64,000 bases of DNA, taken from contig NZ_CP100470.1 of NCBI RefSeq assembly GCF_030323145.1, positions 2,025,001-2,089,000 of the forward strand. The letters are read 5' to 3'. Below the pieces are notes generated by a model. That model searched no databases. It was not told the origin of the DNA and saw only the letters and a program-made list of their open reading frames with translations. Within the stretch, counting starts at the first letter, position 1. Every line of letters starts with the position of its first letter. Origin of the DNA: Mesorhizobium sp. C432A. GTDB taxonomy: Bacteria > Pseudomonadota > Alphaproteobacteria > Rhizobiales > Rhizobiaceae. The position numbers and the translations under genes are program-made. Positions 12,901 through 20,758 of this stretch are shown piece by piece.

Positions 12901-15900
12901 CGACGCTTCCGCGCCGGCAATCGAGCCCGGATTGGCGGCGGTGCCGTCGCCGTCGCCTTCCTGATCGACATAATAGGTGGTCGGTCCCTGGGCCTCGGAG
13001 AGGTCGCCGATGAAGCCGCCATTTGCGCCGTCGACATCCTGGAAATTATAGGTGCCGCCGACCGGGAAAACGCCGGTGGAATTGAGGATGTCGATTGCCT
13101 TGACCGTCGACAGCTTGTCGACCGCGCTTTCGCCGTCGCCATAGATCAAGTTGATCGCCGTCGTCGGGGTGAACTGGAAGCCGATGCCGGGTCCGGCGCC
13201 GGCGCCGCCGATGGTGGAGGATGCGCCGGCCGTGTTCGGATCGCCGAGCTGGATGGTGCCGGTGCCGGTGGTGTTGGACAGGTTGACGGCGGTGGTGCCG
13301 GTCGAGGAAGCACTGGTGAGCGTGAAACCGCCAGTCGTGAAGATGCTGTTGACGACGGCATCGGCGAAGGTGATGCCGGTCGAATTGTCGCCGGGCATGG
13401 CGATGGTCAGGCTGGCGAAGTTTACCGTCGAGCCGAGCGTGCCGGAAATGTCGACGCCGGTCGAGGTGATGCCTTGCAGGTTCACCGTGCCGAGATTGAG
13501 CGTGCCGCCGCTGACATTGTTGAGCGAAACGCCAGTCGCCGCTCCATTGACCGAGATGGAGCTGAAATTGATGCCGCCGGCGCCGACCGTTGCGTTGTCG
13601 AGGTTGAGCGCGGTGCCTGTCGTCGTGGTTATCGAGTTGCCCGTGCCGCTGACGCTGACCGTGCCGGCGCCGAAAGTGCTGGCGGTGAAGCCGGCGCCGC
13701 TCGAGGTGGTGATGACCAGGCCGCCATTGGTGAAGTTGAGCGTGCCCATGCCCTGGGTCGGGCTGATGCTGGGCAACTTGACGATCGCGTCGTTGGTGCC
13801 GCTGCTGGTGTTGAAGATCTTCGACGCACCGGAGAAGGTGGCCGTCCCGTTAGACGATCCGTCAAACCGCACGCCGATGCCCGTGCCGGTATGATCGATC
13901 GTGCTTGAAATATTGTAGACGCCGTTGGCGTTGCCGGTGAAGACGAAGGCCGCCGTACCAATGCCAGTTGCTGCCGTAGTCGAAACGACCGAACCGCTCA
14001 TGTTGAGCTCGCTCCAGTCGGCCACGGCCTGCACGACCATGCCGGTGTCGACCTTGATCGAGCCGTTGTAGTTCAGCGTGGCGTGAATGAGGTCGTTACC
14101 GCCGCTGACGGCGATAGCCGCACCGGTGGTGCTTGTCGTCGCGCCGATGCTGGCGACGCCGCCATTGCCGCCAACGTTGATGATTCCTGCCTGCAGGCCG
14201 TTCGTGACAATGCCGGCTTCCCCACCGTCGATGGTCAGGGTGGAGCCGGCGACGTTGGCGATGTTTATGGTGCCCACTTGCGGGCCGCCGATATCGAACC
14301 CTCGGTAGCTGACGTCGAGATCGGTCGTGCCGGTGAAATTCACCGCACCGGCGCCGAGCAGGGCGTTCAGCGAGGCGCCCATGTAGCCGGTATCTTTCAG
14401 GCCGCCAATGTTGACGTCGCCCGCCAGATTGGACCCTGTCAGCAAGACGCCGGCAGCGTCCGATGTCGATACGGCCGAGACGCTGTCGAAGGTGACGCCG
14501 GCGGCGCCGACGTCGGCGAGGACAATGAACAGACCATTGCCGCCGGAGGCGATCTTGTTGCCGGTGCCGGAGACGCTGACGGTGCCGCCGAAGGCGGCGC
14601 CGAAGCCTTCTCCGGTCGTTGTCGTTATATCCAGGCCGCCATTGGTGAAGTTGATCGTGCCGTCCGTGTTGTCATACGGGACGATGGCGGAGAGGGGGCC
14701 CGTGTAGCCGATCTGTACAGCTGTCGTCGCGCCAGAGCTTATCTTCTTGCTGCTTCCCGAGAAGGTGACGGTCGCCGCCGTGCCGTTGGCGATGCCACCG
14801 ATGAAGATCTGGCCGCCATCGGCTGCGTTGCCGTCGGTCAGATTGCCCGACAGCGTCACCGAGCCGCCGGTCAGTTCCTGGATCGAGACGGCGGCCCCGG
14901 TGCCGTTGCTGGCGATGGTGCCAGCATAGGAGATGATTGCATTGCCGCCGCTCTGATCGGCCGCCGAGCCGACATTGAAGGCTGTACCCGAACCGGTGTT
15001 GGTCAGCGTGCCGGTGCCGAGCGCGACCGTACCGGTCAGATGCTGCAGGTCGACACCGCTGCCGGAATTGAAGCTGGCGCTTGTCGAGGCGAAATTGATG
15101 TTGGCCGCAATGCCGTCGAGCGCCACCGCTCCCGCATTGGTGGCATTGATCGTTCCGGTCGTGACGTTGACCGAGCCGCCTCCGGTTGCAGTGAACGCCG
15201 TTGCGGCGTCCGTGGTGATGTCGACATCGGCGAAGGTGATTGTGGCGCCGGTGTTGTTGGTCAGCGATACGCCGCTGCCGCCGATCGTCGCCTTGTCCGT
15301 GAAGTTGACCAAGCCGCCGGTGCGGTTGGCGATTGCGATGCCGCCACCGGTCAGCGTGCCGGGCGTCGCGCTGTTGGGCAAGTTGCCGCGGGTGACCGTA
15401 ATGTTGCCGTTGCCGCCGTCGACATCGAGCAGCGTGCCGGCAACGTTGATATTGTTGTTGATAATCGACAGGTTGCCGGTGAGGCCGTCGACGTTGAACG
15501 CCGTCTGGCCGGCAGCGACATTGCTGACGGTGACGCCTTCGACAACGGTGCCGCCGGAATTGTTGAAGCCACCCACGCTCTGGTCGATGACGAACACCGA
15601 GCCGCTGCCGCCGCTGTAGTCGAAGGCGGTGTTGCGCACCTGATTGCTGCCGAGCAGATGAAGGGTGTCGCCCGTGCTCTTGACCACGCCCTCATCGCCG
15701 GTGACATTGCCGCCGGTGGCGCCGAGATTGCCCTGCACATTGACCGGCTGGAACGTACCGGAGGTGAGGATGGAATTGCCGTTGCCGAAACCGGTGATCG
15801 ACTGTCCCGAATCGAGCGTGAACGGCGTCGCGCTGAGATCGACGGTGCCGACAAAGGCGTAGGTCTGCGTGCCGACCATGGCATCGGCCTGCGCGGCCGT

Positions 15901-18900
15901 CACGGTGGTGACATCGGCGCTCAGCCCGTTCGTGCCCGCGTGAACAGTGCCGCCTGTCTGCGAGATCATGACGACCCCGCCGACAGTTACCGCCAGTTGG
16001 GCATCGCCGGTGAAGAAGACATCGTCGAAGTCGTAGTTGCCGAGCGCCGGATCCAGCCCGATCGTATTGACAGTGTAGCCGCCGGTTGCCGCGGTGATGA
16101 AGGATTCCAGCCCATCGGCGGAATTGCCGTCGCCGAAGGTGAAGTTGGCGTTGGCCGACGTGGCCGTGGTGCCGCCTGACGACAATTCGACACCGACGCC
16201 GACATTGTCGATCCTGGAGCCCTGCAGGAAGGTGATCGTCTTGTTGCCGGTCGTCGACGACAGGTCGATGCCGCGCGAGGTCAGGTCGCCGGTGCCGGTA
16301 ATGCTGGTCAGCCCGAAATCGGCTGTCGTTGACGAGCCGCTGAAGTCAATGCCCGTCTGGTTCAGCCCTTCGCCGAGCAACACCGTCGTCGTACCGAAAC
16401 TGACGTCGTTGTTTGTGCCGCTGAAGTTGATGCCCGCGCTGCCATCGGCAGAACCGATGACAACGATGGTGGGGCCAGAGAATGTGACTGACCCGGTATT
16501 CCCCCCAATATCGATGCCGTTGAGGCCCGGCGCACCGATTTCCGCATAGCCGAAGCTGACGGCGCCGGTGTTGCCGTTGAGCGCGATGCCATTGCCAAGC
16601 ACCTGGCTGATGAGCACGTCGCCGCTGAAGCCGACCGTTGCCGTGCTGCCGCTGATCGAGATGCCGTCGCCGGTGGTGCTGCCGATCGTCGTCGGGCCGG
16701 TAACGCTGACGCTGCCGCTGACGCCCGAAAGGCTGACGCCGGTTGTGCCGCCGACGTGGCCGATGTTGGAGAGCGTGACACCGAGCCCGATATTCGACGC
16801 TGTAAAGGCGGATGTGGTGTTGTTGTTGACGGTACCGCCGTCGATCGAAAGCGAGCCGGTGCCAGTTGACGTGGCCTGGACGCCGCTGCCGCCATTGCTG
16901 GTCGCGTTGAGCGTCTGGAAGCTGGTGATGGCATTGCTGTTGATCAGCAAGCCGTCGCCGGCATTATCCGACACCGTCGTCGTGCCGGTGAAATTGTAGG
17001 TGCCGTCGCCCTGGATCGACAGCCCAGCGCCGCCATTACCGGTCGAGCTCAGATTGCTGCCGGAAACGTCGTTGGCGCCATCGAACAGCACGCCATTGAG
17101 GGCGGCCCCCGACACGGTCATGCCGGTCAGCACGACGCCGGTAACGCCGCTGCCATGGATGCCGTTGGCAGTACCGCCGGAGATGTTGAAGTCCTGGAGC
17201 GAGGTATTGTTGGCCAGCGTGACGACGTCGCCGCTGCCCGAAGCGGTCAGCGTTGCGGCACCGGCCGCATCCGAGATGGTGCTGCCGGGATCGACGTTGT
17301 CGCCGGTCACATTGATCGGCAGGCCGCCGAGCGAGAAGGTGCGGCCGTTGCCGAAAGAGGCCAGGGTCTGCCCCGCTTCGAGCGTAAAGCCGTCGGTGTC
17401 GTCGATGACACCGCGATTGACCAGCACGAAAATCGCGGTGCCGTCGGTATTGTTGTCGGCGTCGGTGATCGAAGCCAGGTCCGAAAGCGAGGTACCGTCG
17501 CCTGTGCCGCCTGCGGCGACAAAGATCAGCTGCGTCTGGTCGAACAGTTGCGGCCCGTTGAACGTCGTCGTGCCGAATGCGTATTGGCCCGAACCGGAAT
17601 TGAGGCCGCGTGCGTCGAGCGAGGCGAGGTTGCCGCCGATCAAGCCGCCACCGAAGGTGAATTGGGCGTTGGCGGTGTCGGCCGGCGAGCCGGCAATGCC
17701 GAGCCGCACGCCGGTGCCGACATTGGCGATGGTGCCGCCATTGGTGATGATGATCGTGCCGCCGTTGGTCTGGACAAGGTCGATCCCGATGGACGTCGTG
17801 CCGCCGGTGCCGTTTATGTTCAGCGACTGCGCCGTGAAATTAGTCTGGCTGCCGGAGAAGTCGAGGCCGATGCCGGAGCCGAGCCCGGAGATGATGATGT
17901 TGCCGGCGATGACGGACGCATTGACGCCGGTAAACACCATGCCGTCGGTGCCGGGATCGGTGATGTTGATGTCGCCGAAGCGGATCGCGGCCGGCGAATC
18001 CGTGATCGCGATGGCCGGTCCGGTCGTGTTCGAGATCGTCGTCGCGCCGTTGACGGTGAAGCTGCCCGAAAGATTCTCGAGCACGACGCCCGATGCGCCG
18101 CCGGTCTGGGTGATCGAATCCAGCACGATATGGGCGGTGATCGGATCGATGAAGACACCGACGCCGTCGTCGCCGAGTGCCTTGTTGCCCGACACCTGGC
18201 CACCGGTGATGGTGATCGAGCCGGCGACCCCGGTGCCCTTCACGGTAATGCCGGCATCGTTGTTGTCGAGCGAGTTGAGGGTGGCGAAAGTGTAGGTGCC
18301 GTGGCCGGTTATATCCAGGCCGTCGTCGCCATTGCCCTGCAGCAGCGTCGTGCCGGTGAAGTTATAGGTGCCGTCGCCTTCGATGTGCAGTCCGTCGAGG
18401 CCGTTGCCGGTCGCGGTGAAGTTCGAGCCATTGACGCCGGTCGATGTACCGGTGAAGTCGGCGCCGTGGCCGCCGGTGCCGGTGACCGTGACGTTGGTCA
18501 ACGTGGCGCCGGTGATGTTGTTGCCGAAGATGCCGTCCTTGCCGCCGGTGATGGTGATACCGCTCAGCGTGTTGCCATTGGCGAGCGTCAGGACGTTGTT
18601 GGCGGGGTTGGTGCCCTGGATGGTGCCGTTGGAGCCGCCGAAATTGTAGGTGCCGATGCTGCCGTCGGCGAGCCGCGCCTGGACACCGCCGCCACCGCCG
18701 ATAACGGTCTGTCCGTTGGCGAGCGTCACGCCGGCTGTCGTAATGTTTCCCTTGCCGCCCAGCGCGACGACGACGCCGTTAGCGCCGGCGCCGGCGACTG
18801 CATTGTCGAGCGTGGTCGGGTCGCCGATCGTGCCGAGGCCGAGCGCGTCGTTGTCACCATCGGCGAAGAAGAACTGGCCGAATGCCGTGTTGGTGGCGGC

Positions 18901-19929
18901 ATTGATCGCCACCCGCGTCGACGTGCCGGTAACTTTGTCCTGGCTCTCGATGCGAACGCCGATGTCGCCGCGTACGCGCTCGTTGACGCGTTTGCGCAGG
19001 CCGGGGCTGACCGGATAGACCGGCTCGGCGCCGTCATCGGCCGAAGACGAGCCCTTGTCGAAAGCGTTGAGCGGCACCGTCAGCCGGATGCTGCCGGCGA
19101 ACTGGGTGTCATCGCGGTTGTCGTTGCGCACCTCGCCGGTGAAGGTCAGCGACGTGCCTTTGCCGATGACGTCGCCGATCGAATATTCCAGGCCGGCCTT
19201 GGCGCCGGTGATGCTGCCGTCGTCGCCGTCGGGATCGCCGAAATGGTAGGCGCCGACATCGAAACGCAGTGAATGGTTCTCGGGCAGGTTGAGCGGCACC
19301 TGAACGCCGACCTCGCCCTCGATGCCCCAGGCCGCGTAATCGCGGTGGGCGATGGCCGATATCTGCTCGATCAGCTGATGCCCGACCAGCGACAGGCTCG
19401 ACTCTTGCCCGGCCGTGCTGCGGTCGCCGCTGATCGGCAGATAGACGTTTACGTGCGCATCGTATTTTGAGGTGATGGCCTCGAGGCCGAGCGTCGAGGC
19501 GACGAACTGGTGACTGTCGTGGTTCTGGATGTTGAGATAGGCGTAGCCGCCGATCATCAGATCCGGATTCACGATGCGGCGAACGCCGAGGCCGACGTCC
19601 TGGCCGAAGCCGTCGTCGAAATCGTATTTCGAGCGCACATCGAGAAAGAGAACGGATTCGAGGTTCTGCTTCAGCGGCAGGAAACCCTCGATCGCCGTGT
19701 TGCCGCCATTGTTGTTGGCGCCGATGATGGCGCGGACCTGCGGCTGCCACAGTCCGGTGTCGCCGGCATGGGCGGCTATGCCGGAAAGGGCAAGTGCCAG
19801 AGTGGACAGCGCAGTCGTCTTCCAGAGATGCCTGGAAAAACCTGACCGGCGATACTTGCTATTCGCCCGGAAGCTTCTTCCGTGCGTCGCCATGTCATTG
19901 ATCTGCCGAGTTTTCTCGGTCGTCTCCAT
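6958..19929 (-). CDS. Giant inverse-autotransporter-like outer-membrane protein with beta-helix passenger
   Basis: About 4,323 residues from the ATG at 19929. Order: charged N-terminus; signal peptide with hydrophobic core TALSTLALALSGIAAHA ending near residue 55; an intimin/invasin-type beta-barrel (about residues 55-290, with the family-like GGYAYLNIQNHDSHQFVAST, LGLEAITSKYDAHVNVYLP and FDVGAYHFGDPDG); a short linker; then some 4,000 residues of Gly/Thr/Ser/Asn-rich parallel beta-helix repeats. No Ig-like Big domains, C-type lectin domain or C-terminal barrel is seen, so the barrel is N-terminal, as in type Ve secretion. The passenger appears cysteine-free. It holds five repeated header segments (see findings). 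Likely a surface adhesin or biofilm protein. The start is uncertain: the frame is open to 19998, another ATG lies at 19893, and none has a good ribosome binding site. Confidence 0.82.
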   Translation of the reverse strand: METTEKTRQINDMATHGRSFRANSKYRRSGFSRHLWKTTALSTLALALSGIAAHAGDTGLWQPQVRAIIGANNNGGNTAIEGFLPLKQNLESVLFLDVRSKYDFDDGFGQDVGLGVRRIVNPDLMIGGYAYLNIQNHDSHQFVASTLGLEAITSKYDAHVNVYLPISGDRSTAGQESSLSLVGHQLIEQISAIAHRDYAAWGIEGEVGVQVPLNLPENHSLRFDVGAYHFGDPDGDDGSITGAKAGLEYSIGDVIGKGTSLTFTGEVRNDNRDDTQFAGSIRLTVPLNAFDKGSSSADDGAEPVYPVSPGLRKRVNERVRGDIGVRIESQDKVTGTSTRVAINAATNTAFGQFFFADGDNDALGLGTIGDPTTLDNAVAGAGANGVVVALGGKGNITTAGVTLANGQTVIGGGGGVQARLADGSIGTYNFGGSNGTIQGTNPANNVLTLANGNTLSGITITGGKDGIFGNNITGATLTNVTVTGTGGHGADFTGTSTGVNGSNFTATGNGLDGLHIEGDGTYNFTGTTLLQGNGDDGLDITGHGTYTFATLNSLDNNDAGITVKGTGVAGSITITGGQVSGNKALGDDGVGVFIDPITAHIVLDSITQTGGASGVVLENLSGSFTVNGATTISNTTGPAIAITDSPAAIRFGDINITDPGTDGMVFTGVNASVIAGNIIISGLGSGIGLDFSGSQTNFTAQSLNINGTGGTTSIGIDLVQTNGGTIIITNGGTIANVGTGVRLGIAGSPADTANAQFTFGGGLIGGNLASLDARGLNSGSGQYAFGTTTFNGPQLFDQTQLIFVAAGGTGDGTSLSDLASITDADNNTDGTAIFVLVNRGVIDDTDGFTLEAGQTLASFGNGRTFSLGGLPINVTGDNVDPGSTISDAAGAATLTASGSGDVVTLANNTSLQDFNISGGTANGIHGSGVTGVVLTGMTVSGAALNGVLFDGANDVSGSNLSSTGNGGAGLSIQGDGTYNFTGTTTVSDNAGDGLLINSNAITSFQTLNATSNGGSGVQATSTGTGSLSIDGGTVNNNTTSAFTASNIGLGVTLSNIGHVGGTTGVSLSGVSGSVSVTGPTTIGSTTGDGISISGSTATVGFSGDVLISQVLGNGIALNGNTGAVSFGYAEIGAPGLNGIDIGGNTGSVTFSGPTIVVIGSADGSAGINFSGTNNDVSFGTTTVLLGEGLNQTGIDFSGSSTTADFGLTSITGTGDLTSRGIDLSSTTGNKTITFLQGSRIDNVGVGVELSSGGTTATSANANFTFGDGNSADGLESFITAATGGYTVNTIGLDPALGNYDFDDVFFTGDAQLAVTVGGVVMISQTGGTVHAGTNGLSADVTTVTAAQADAMVGTQTYAFVGTVDLSATPFTLDSGQSITGFGNGNSILTSGTFQPVNVQGNLGATGGNVTGDEGVVKSTGDTLHLLGSNQVRNTAFDYSGGSGSVFVIDQSVGGFNNSGGTVVEGVTVSNVAAGQTAFNVDGLTGNLSIINNNINVAGTLLDVDGGNGNITVTRGNLPNSATPGTLTGGGIAIANRTGGLVNFTDKATIGGSGVSLTNNTGATITFADVDITTDAATAFTATGGGSVNVTTGTINATNAGAVALDGIAANINFASTSASFNSGSGVDLQHLTGTVALGTGTLTNTGSGTAFNVGSAADQSGGNAIISYAGTIASNGTGAAVSIQELTGGSVTLSGNLTDGNAADGGQIFIGGIANGTAATVTFSGSSKKISSGATTAVQIGYTGPLSAIVPYDNTDGTINFTNGGLDITTTTGEGFGAAFGGTVSVSGTGNKIASGGNGLFIVLADVGAAGVTFDSVSAVSTSDAAGVLLTGSNLAGDVNIGGLKDTGYMGASLNALLGAGAVNFTGTTDLDVSYRGFDIGGPQVGTINIANVAGSTLTIDGGEAGIVTNGLQAGIINVGGNGGVASIGATTSTTGAAIAVSGGNDLIHATLNYNGSIKVDTGMVVQAVADWSELNMSGSVVSTTAATGIGTAAFVFTGNANGVYNISSTIDHTGTGIGVRFDGSSNGTATFSGASKIFNTSSGTNDAIVKLPSISPTQGMGTLNFTNGGLVITTSSGAGFTASTFGAGTVSVSGTGNSITTTTGTALNLDNATVGAGGINFSSISVNGAATGVSLNNVSGGTLNLGTVNLQGITSTGVDISGTLGSTVNFASLTIAMPGDNSTGITFADAVVNSIFTTGGFTLTSASSTGTTAVNLSNTTGTGTIQLGDPNTAGASSTIGGAGAGPGIGFQFTPTTAINLIYGDGESAVDKLSTVKAIDILNSTGVFPVGGTYNFQDVDGANGGFIGDLSEAQGPTTYYVDQEGDGDGTAANPGSIAGAEASGASVVILVDTSQNGTSNLIDMMQAQQNGGGNNTLNLADGQILIGLKAGDSIDTAPLGAVGGGLGGNFSFSGINASTVITAASNVDSVLATLTTANGNTIDFSGKAGIENVIVQNTGAGLGISGTNITDLILRRATIAGGTGGALSLTDGAAASQIALSNLILSATGGDIAKVDGTIGAGLMKVSAFSDITLLGNNGETGGFGVSGVTFDAVPATVGIDQVDGDAFVAGTSTNGVGGYGLTLSGVSGDIQFDSITAYGGVNGIAFNGVDATVTVSGATTITGTSSFGIDVTGANTGTFTFGAVTVNNTATAGDGIHVVSGTVNVTGLANIDTTSGVGLSQSGGTTSFTGGVTIDTTTGTAIVGTGGTMGITASAAAQTVNSTSGQSISLTNVAATIALDSTSSGGGTNNVGLANVTGTVSLGSGALSGASGVAFLVNGGAATVSYGGSVTKTTAGKIVDISGVTGGSVTLSGALSATGGFDNGIYVHGNSGGTITLSGGTKTLTTGANTAVDLTTNTGATINFDTGGLVITTTSGTGFNASGGGTVSVGALLSDNSITTTAGGTALNLNGVTIGAAGMNFDSVSATAAATGISLTNIASSGGGAIILGTVNLQGITTRGVDVSGTLGAALSFNDLDIGLNSTTGVAFDLNGATINAAVTANDFDVTNAAAAGTSIGVDLRGTTGGQTVRLGDAVVGGASSSIAGVNTGVFLNSATNLAFTYGDGESATDQFSTIGANVGIDASSAPVAGTYNFQDVNFQSAPGLGFGVGKVYFVGASATGDGSGRDQNNLATLATAEAAAVATDILVLVNDGGTITAAGSNGNDTLALATGEQVRGFGNGNINLALTVPSTIQLASNSISIIDQTPNGAATLTTSAGNNVITLGASGNIIDGFILNGSPAGAARGVKDNGAGAANTVISNMTISNFATQGIEITPSNSTTINNVTFSSNASDVWLNASNTTITNVTSTGATGIAFKLDNTTGTTTLTNVNITTAATGTGIAFGGASGAGGTIAGTNVDISGGSGLSVTGGNAVISFDGASSIISTSGAAATISTRAGGSFTFAGSVIANGAASGISISGATAANTVSFTGTVDLGTTTPMTGTAVAINNGATASTVSFANLDIVTNGTTGFSAINGGTVNVTTGTVSSTSAQAVNLNGIATTTGINFTSTNSTGGTNNVSLTNVTGAGTVSLGSGALGGATGAAFLVTGGSANVSYAGSVTKTTAGNVVSISTRTAGTTTLSGTLSATGGVANGILVNANTGGTINFSGASKILTTGANNAVDLTANTNTAVNFTGGGLAITTTSGTGFNATSNGTGTVTVIGSGNTISTGSGVAVNLDSVAIAAGGVTFASTNKGAGGTSAVILDTVTGSGAIDLGTGALVGGTSAVIRIGDGLGTANSGGTAAFTYAGAITSGSTGQAVNIQDRALTAGNITLSGNITHNAAGQIGLLLDDNVAGIITFSGASKSITSTTAAGVSLSDNTGATINFTNGGLVIATTSGAGFNATGGGTVTVQGTGNTIASGTGTALNVANTTIGAGDVTFRSIASNGAANGIVLNNTGTSGNLVVTGTGATGGSGGTIQNSAGDGVSLTDTQDVSLSNMIISDNAGNGIKGLRVNGVVLNGLTLNSNADANTESGILFNELTGNASHVTTFTNLTVSNSFTHNVQVINSGGTLANLVVSGGTFSNNGASNNAGSDFIFEADGAGVAGAPTMTLTVDGATFTGNNAYPGPGVIPGTGLFVIANDGTVNAHIGETTGNLFNNLNNGINLTQSSNSGAGTGGNLNFTVRNNTVTNSDSTAINVFSSGDLARTLDGTIANNVIGTQGVATSGSRTGNGIRVGHESLGVAKVLIDNNIIQSIGVNGISGGDSVSITQLVQPGTVHAAVTNNTIRDNADSRGITVTATFAGAIINADVHANTITNVNNANAIRFLADGLGGADGTINVPQASEAGIETVNGGATALTDTRTFFNQPLPLLPAATP
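8982..9400 (-). repeat. Internal super-repeat of the giant gene, copy in module 5
   Basis: This stretch and 11296-11707 encode the same ordered series of beta-helix rungs. Shared landmarks, in order, are GTNNV, VSLGSGAL, AFLV, SVTKTTAG, LSATGG and LTTGAN. The DNA is clearly alignable by eye, with substitutions throughout and few length changes, so the duplication is old rather than recent. Confidence 0.75.
11296..11707 (-). repeat. Internal super-repeat of the giant gene, copy in module 4
   Basis: Partner of 8982-9400, about 2.3 kb away in the same gene and the same orientation. The rung order is identical. It shows that the passenger grew by duplicating blocks of about 140 residues as well as single rungs. 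Confidence 0.75.
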
Positions 19930-20154
19930 CCCTTGCGAACCCCGACGAGTACACGCTCCGTCGCTAATACTATCCGAATCCCAGTGTATAGCGAGCATGA
20001 TTGTTTGCTTTACACGTACAAGATTTCAAAGTTGTTTATTGTGACAATTCAGCAACAGTAATTTAGCCTGAGCTCATGTACCGTATTGGCTTCCCCGCCA
20101 GGCTCGGCTGTTGTATCAACGCGCTCGGCGAAACCCTGACACGACGAGGATCGG

Positions 20155-20703
20155 GTGGCTTCATTGCTGAGAACGGTTTGTGGCCGGGCCGCCTGGGTCG
20201 GCGCGCTATGGCTGGTCGTGACGGCAGGGTCGGCGCTTGCCGAAGAGCCGAAGTCAACCACATCTGCCGAGACCAAGCCTGCAGAAGGCAATCCGTGGGC
20301 GCTAAACTGCGCCAGCGGATCGGCCGGCATCGAGCTTCAATGCCAGGTCTCCCAAAACCTTACCGAGGCCAAGACGGGGCAGCGCGTTCTTACCGTTACG
20401 GTTCGCCGCGACAACGGCAATGGCAACCTCGCCATGCTGCTGGCCTTGCCGCACGGGCTGTTCCTGCCTTCCGGCGCCTCGTACCAGATCGACCAGGGGC
20501 AGAAGACGACCATTGCCATCCAGACCAGCGACCAGAACGGCGCCTATGCCGCGACCCCTTTGTCGGCGGACCTCGTCAAGGCGATGAAATCGGGAACCAA
20601 CCTGAACATCGGCATGGAGTCGGTGACGCGCAAGCCGGTGACCATTCCGGTCTCGCTTGCCGGATTCACTGCCGCGATCGACAAGCTTCAAGCGTTGAAA
20701 TAG
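20155..20703 (+). CDS. Invasion-associated locus B (IalB) family periplasmic protein
   Basis: 182 residues. N-terminal signal peptide (AAWVGALWLVVTAGSALA, cleavage near residue 29), then an IalB-type domain: WALNCAS and ELQCQVSQNL carry the two conserved cysteines, followed by LPHGLFLPSGASYQID and a C-terminal helix. The family is named from Bartonella, where IalB is linked to erythrocyte invasion; in free-living rhizobia it is a periplasmic protein of unknown role. The start is GTG at 20155, supported by GAGGA seven bases upstream. It is divergent from the giant surface protein gene and convergent with the aldehyde dehydrogenase gene. Confidence 0.85.
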   Translation: MASLLRTVCGRAAWVGALWLVVTAGSALAEEPKSTTSAETKPAEGNPWALNCASGSAGIELQCQVSQNLTEAKTGQRVLTVTVRRDNGNGNLAMLLALPHGLFLPSGASYQIDQGQKTTIAIQTSDQNGAYAATPLSADLVKAMKSGTNLNIGMESVTRKPVTIPVSLAGFTAAIDKLQALK

Positions 20704-20723
20704 CCGGCCTATCTCGGCAGATG

Positions 20724-20741
20724 CGTAAGCATCAGCTTACG
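20724..20741. terminator. Small stem-loop between convergent genes
   Basis: CGTAAGC / GCTTACG 7-bp perfect stem with ATCA loop, between the stop codons of the IalB gene and the aldehyde dehydrogenase gene. There is no T-run on either side, so terminator activity is uncertain. Confidence 0.4.
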
Positions 20742-20758
20742 TTATGGACTGGCCGGGC

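Noticed and set aside
7000..19000. Dense short repeats in the giant gene as a possible CRISPR array
   Set aside because: The repeats are in frame, imperfect and encode beta-helix rungs; there are no constant repeats with unique spacers and no cas genes.
14083..19272. Very long plus-strand open frames (about 700 residues each at 14083-16179 and 17155-19272, others at 7957-10591) opposite the giant gene
   Set aside because: They are antisense shadows of a repetitive GC-rich coding sequence. Their translations are compositionally biased, with no domains, and the minus-strand product has a signal peptide and a recognisable barrel.
20724..20741. Strong bidirectional terminator after the IalB-family gene
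   Set aside because: The 7-bp hairpin has no T-run on either strand; kept only as a low-confidence stem-loop.
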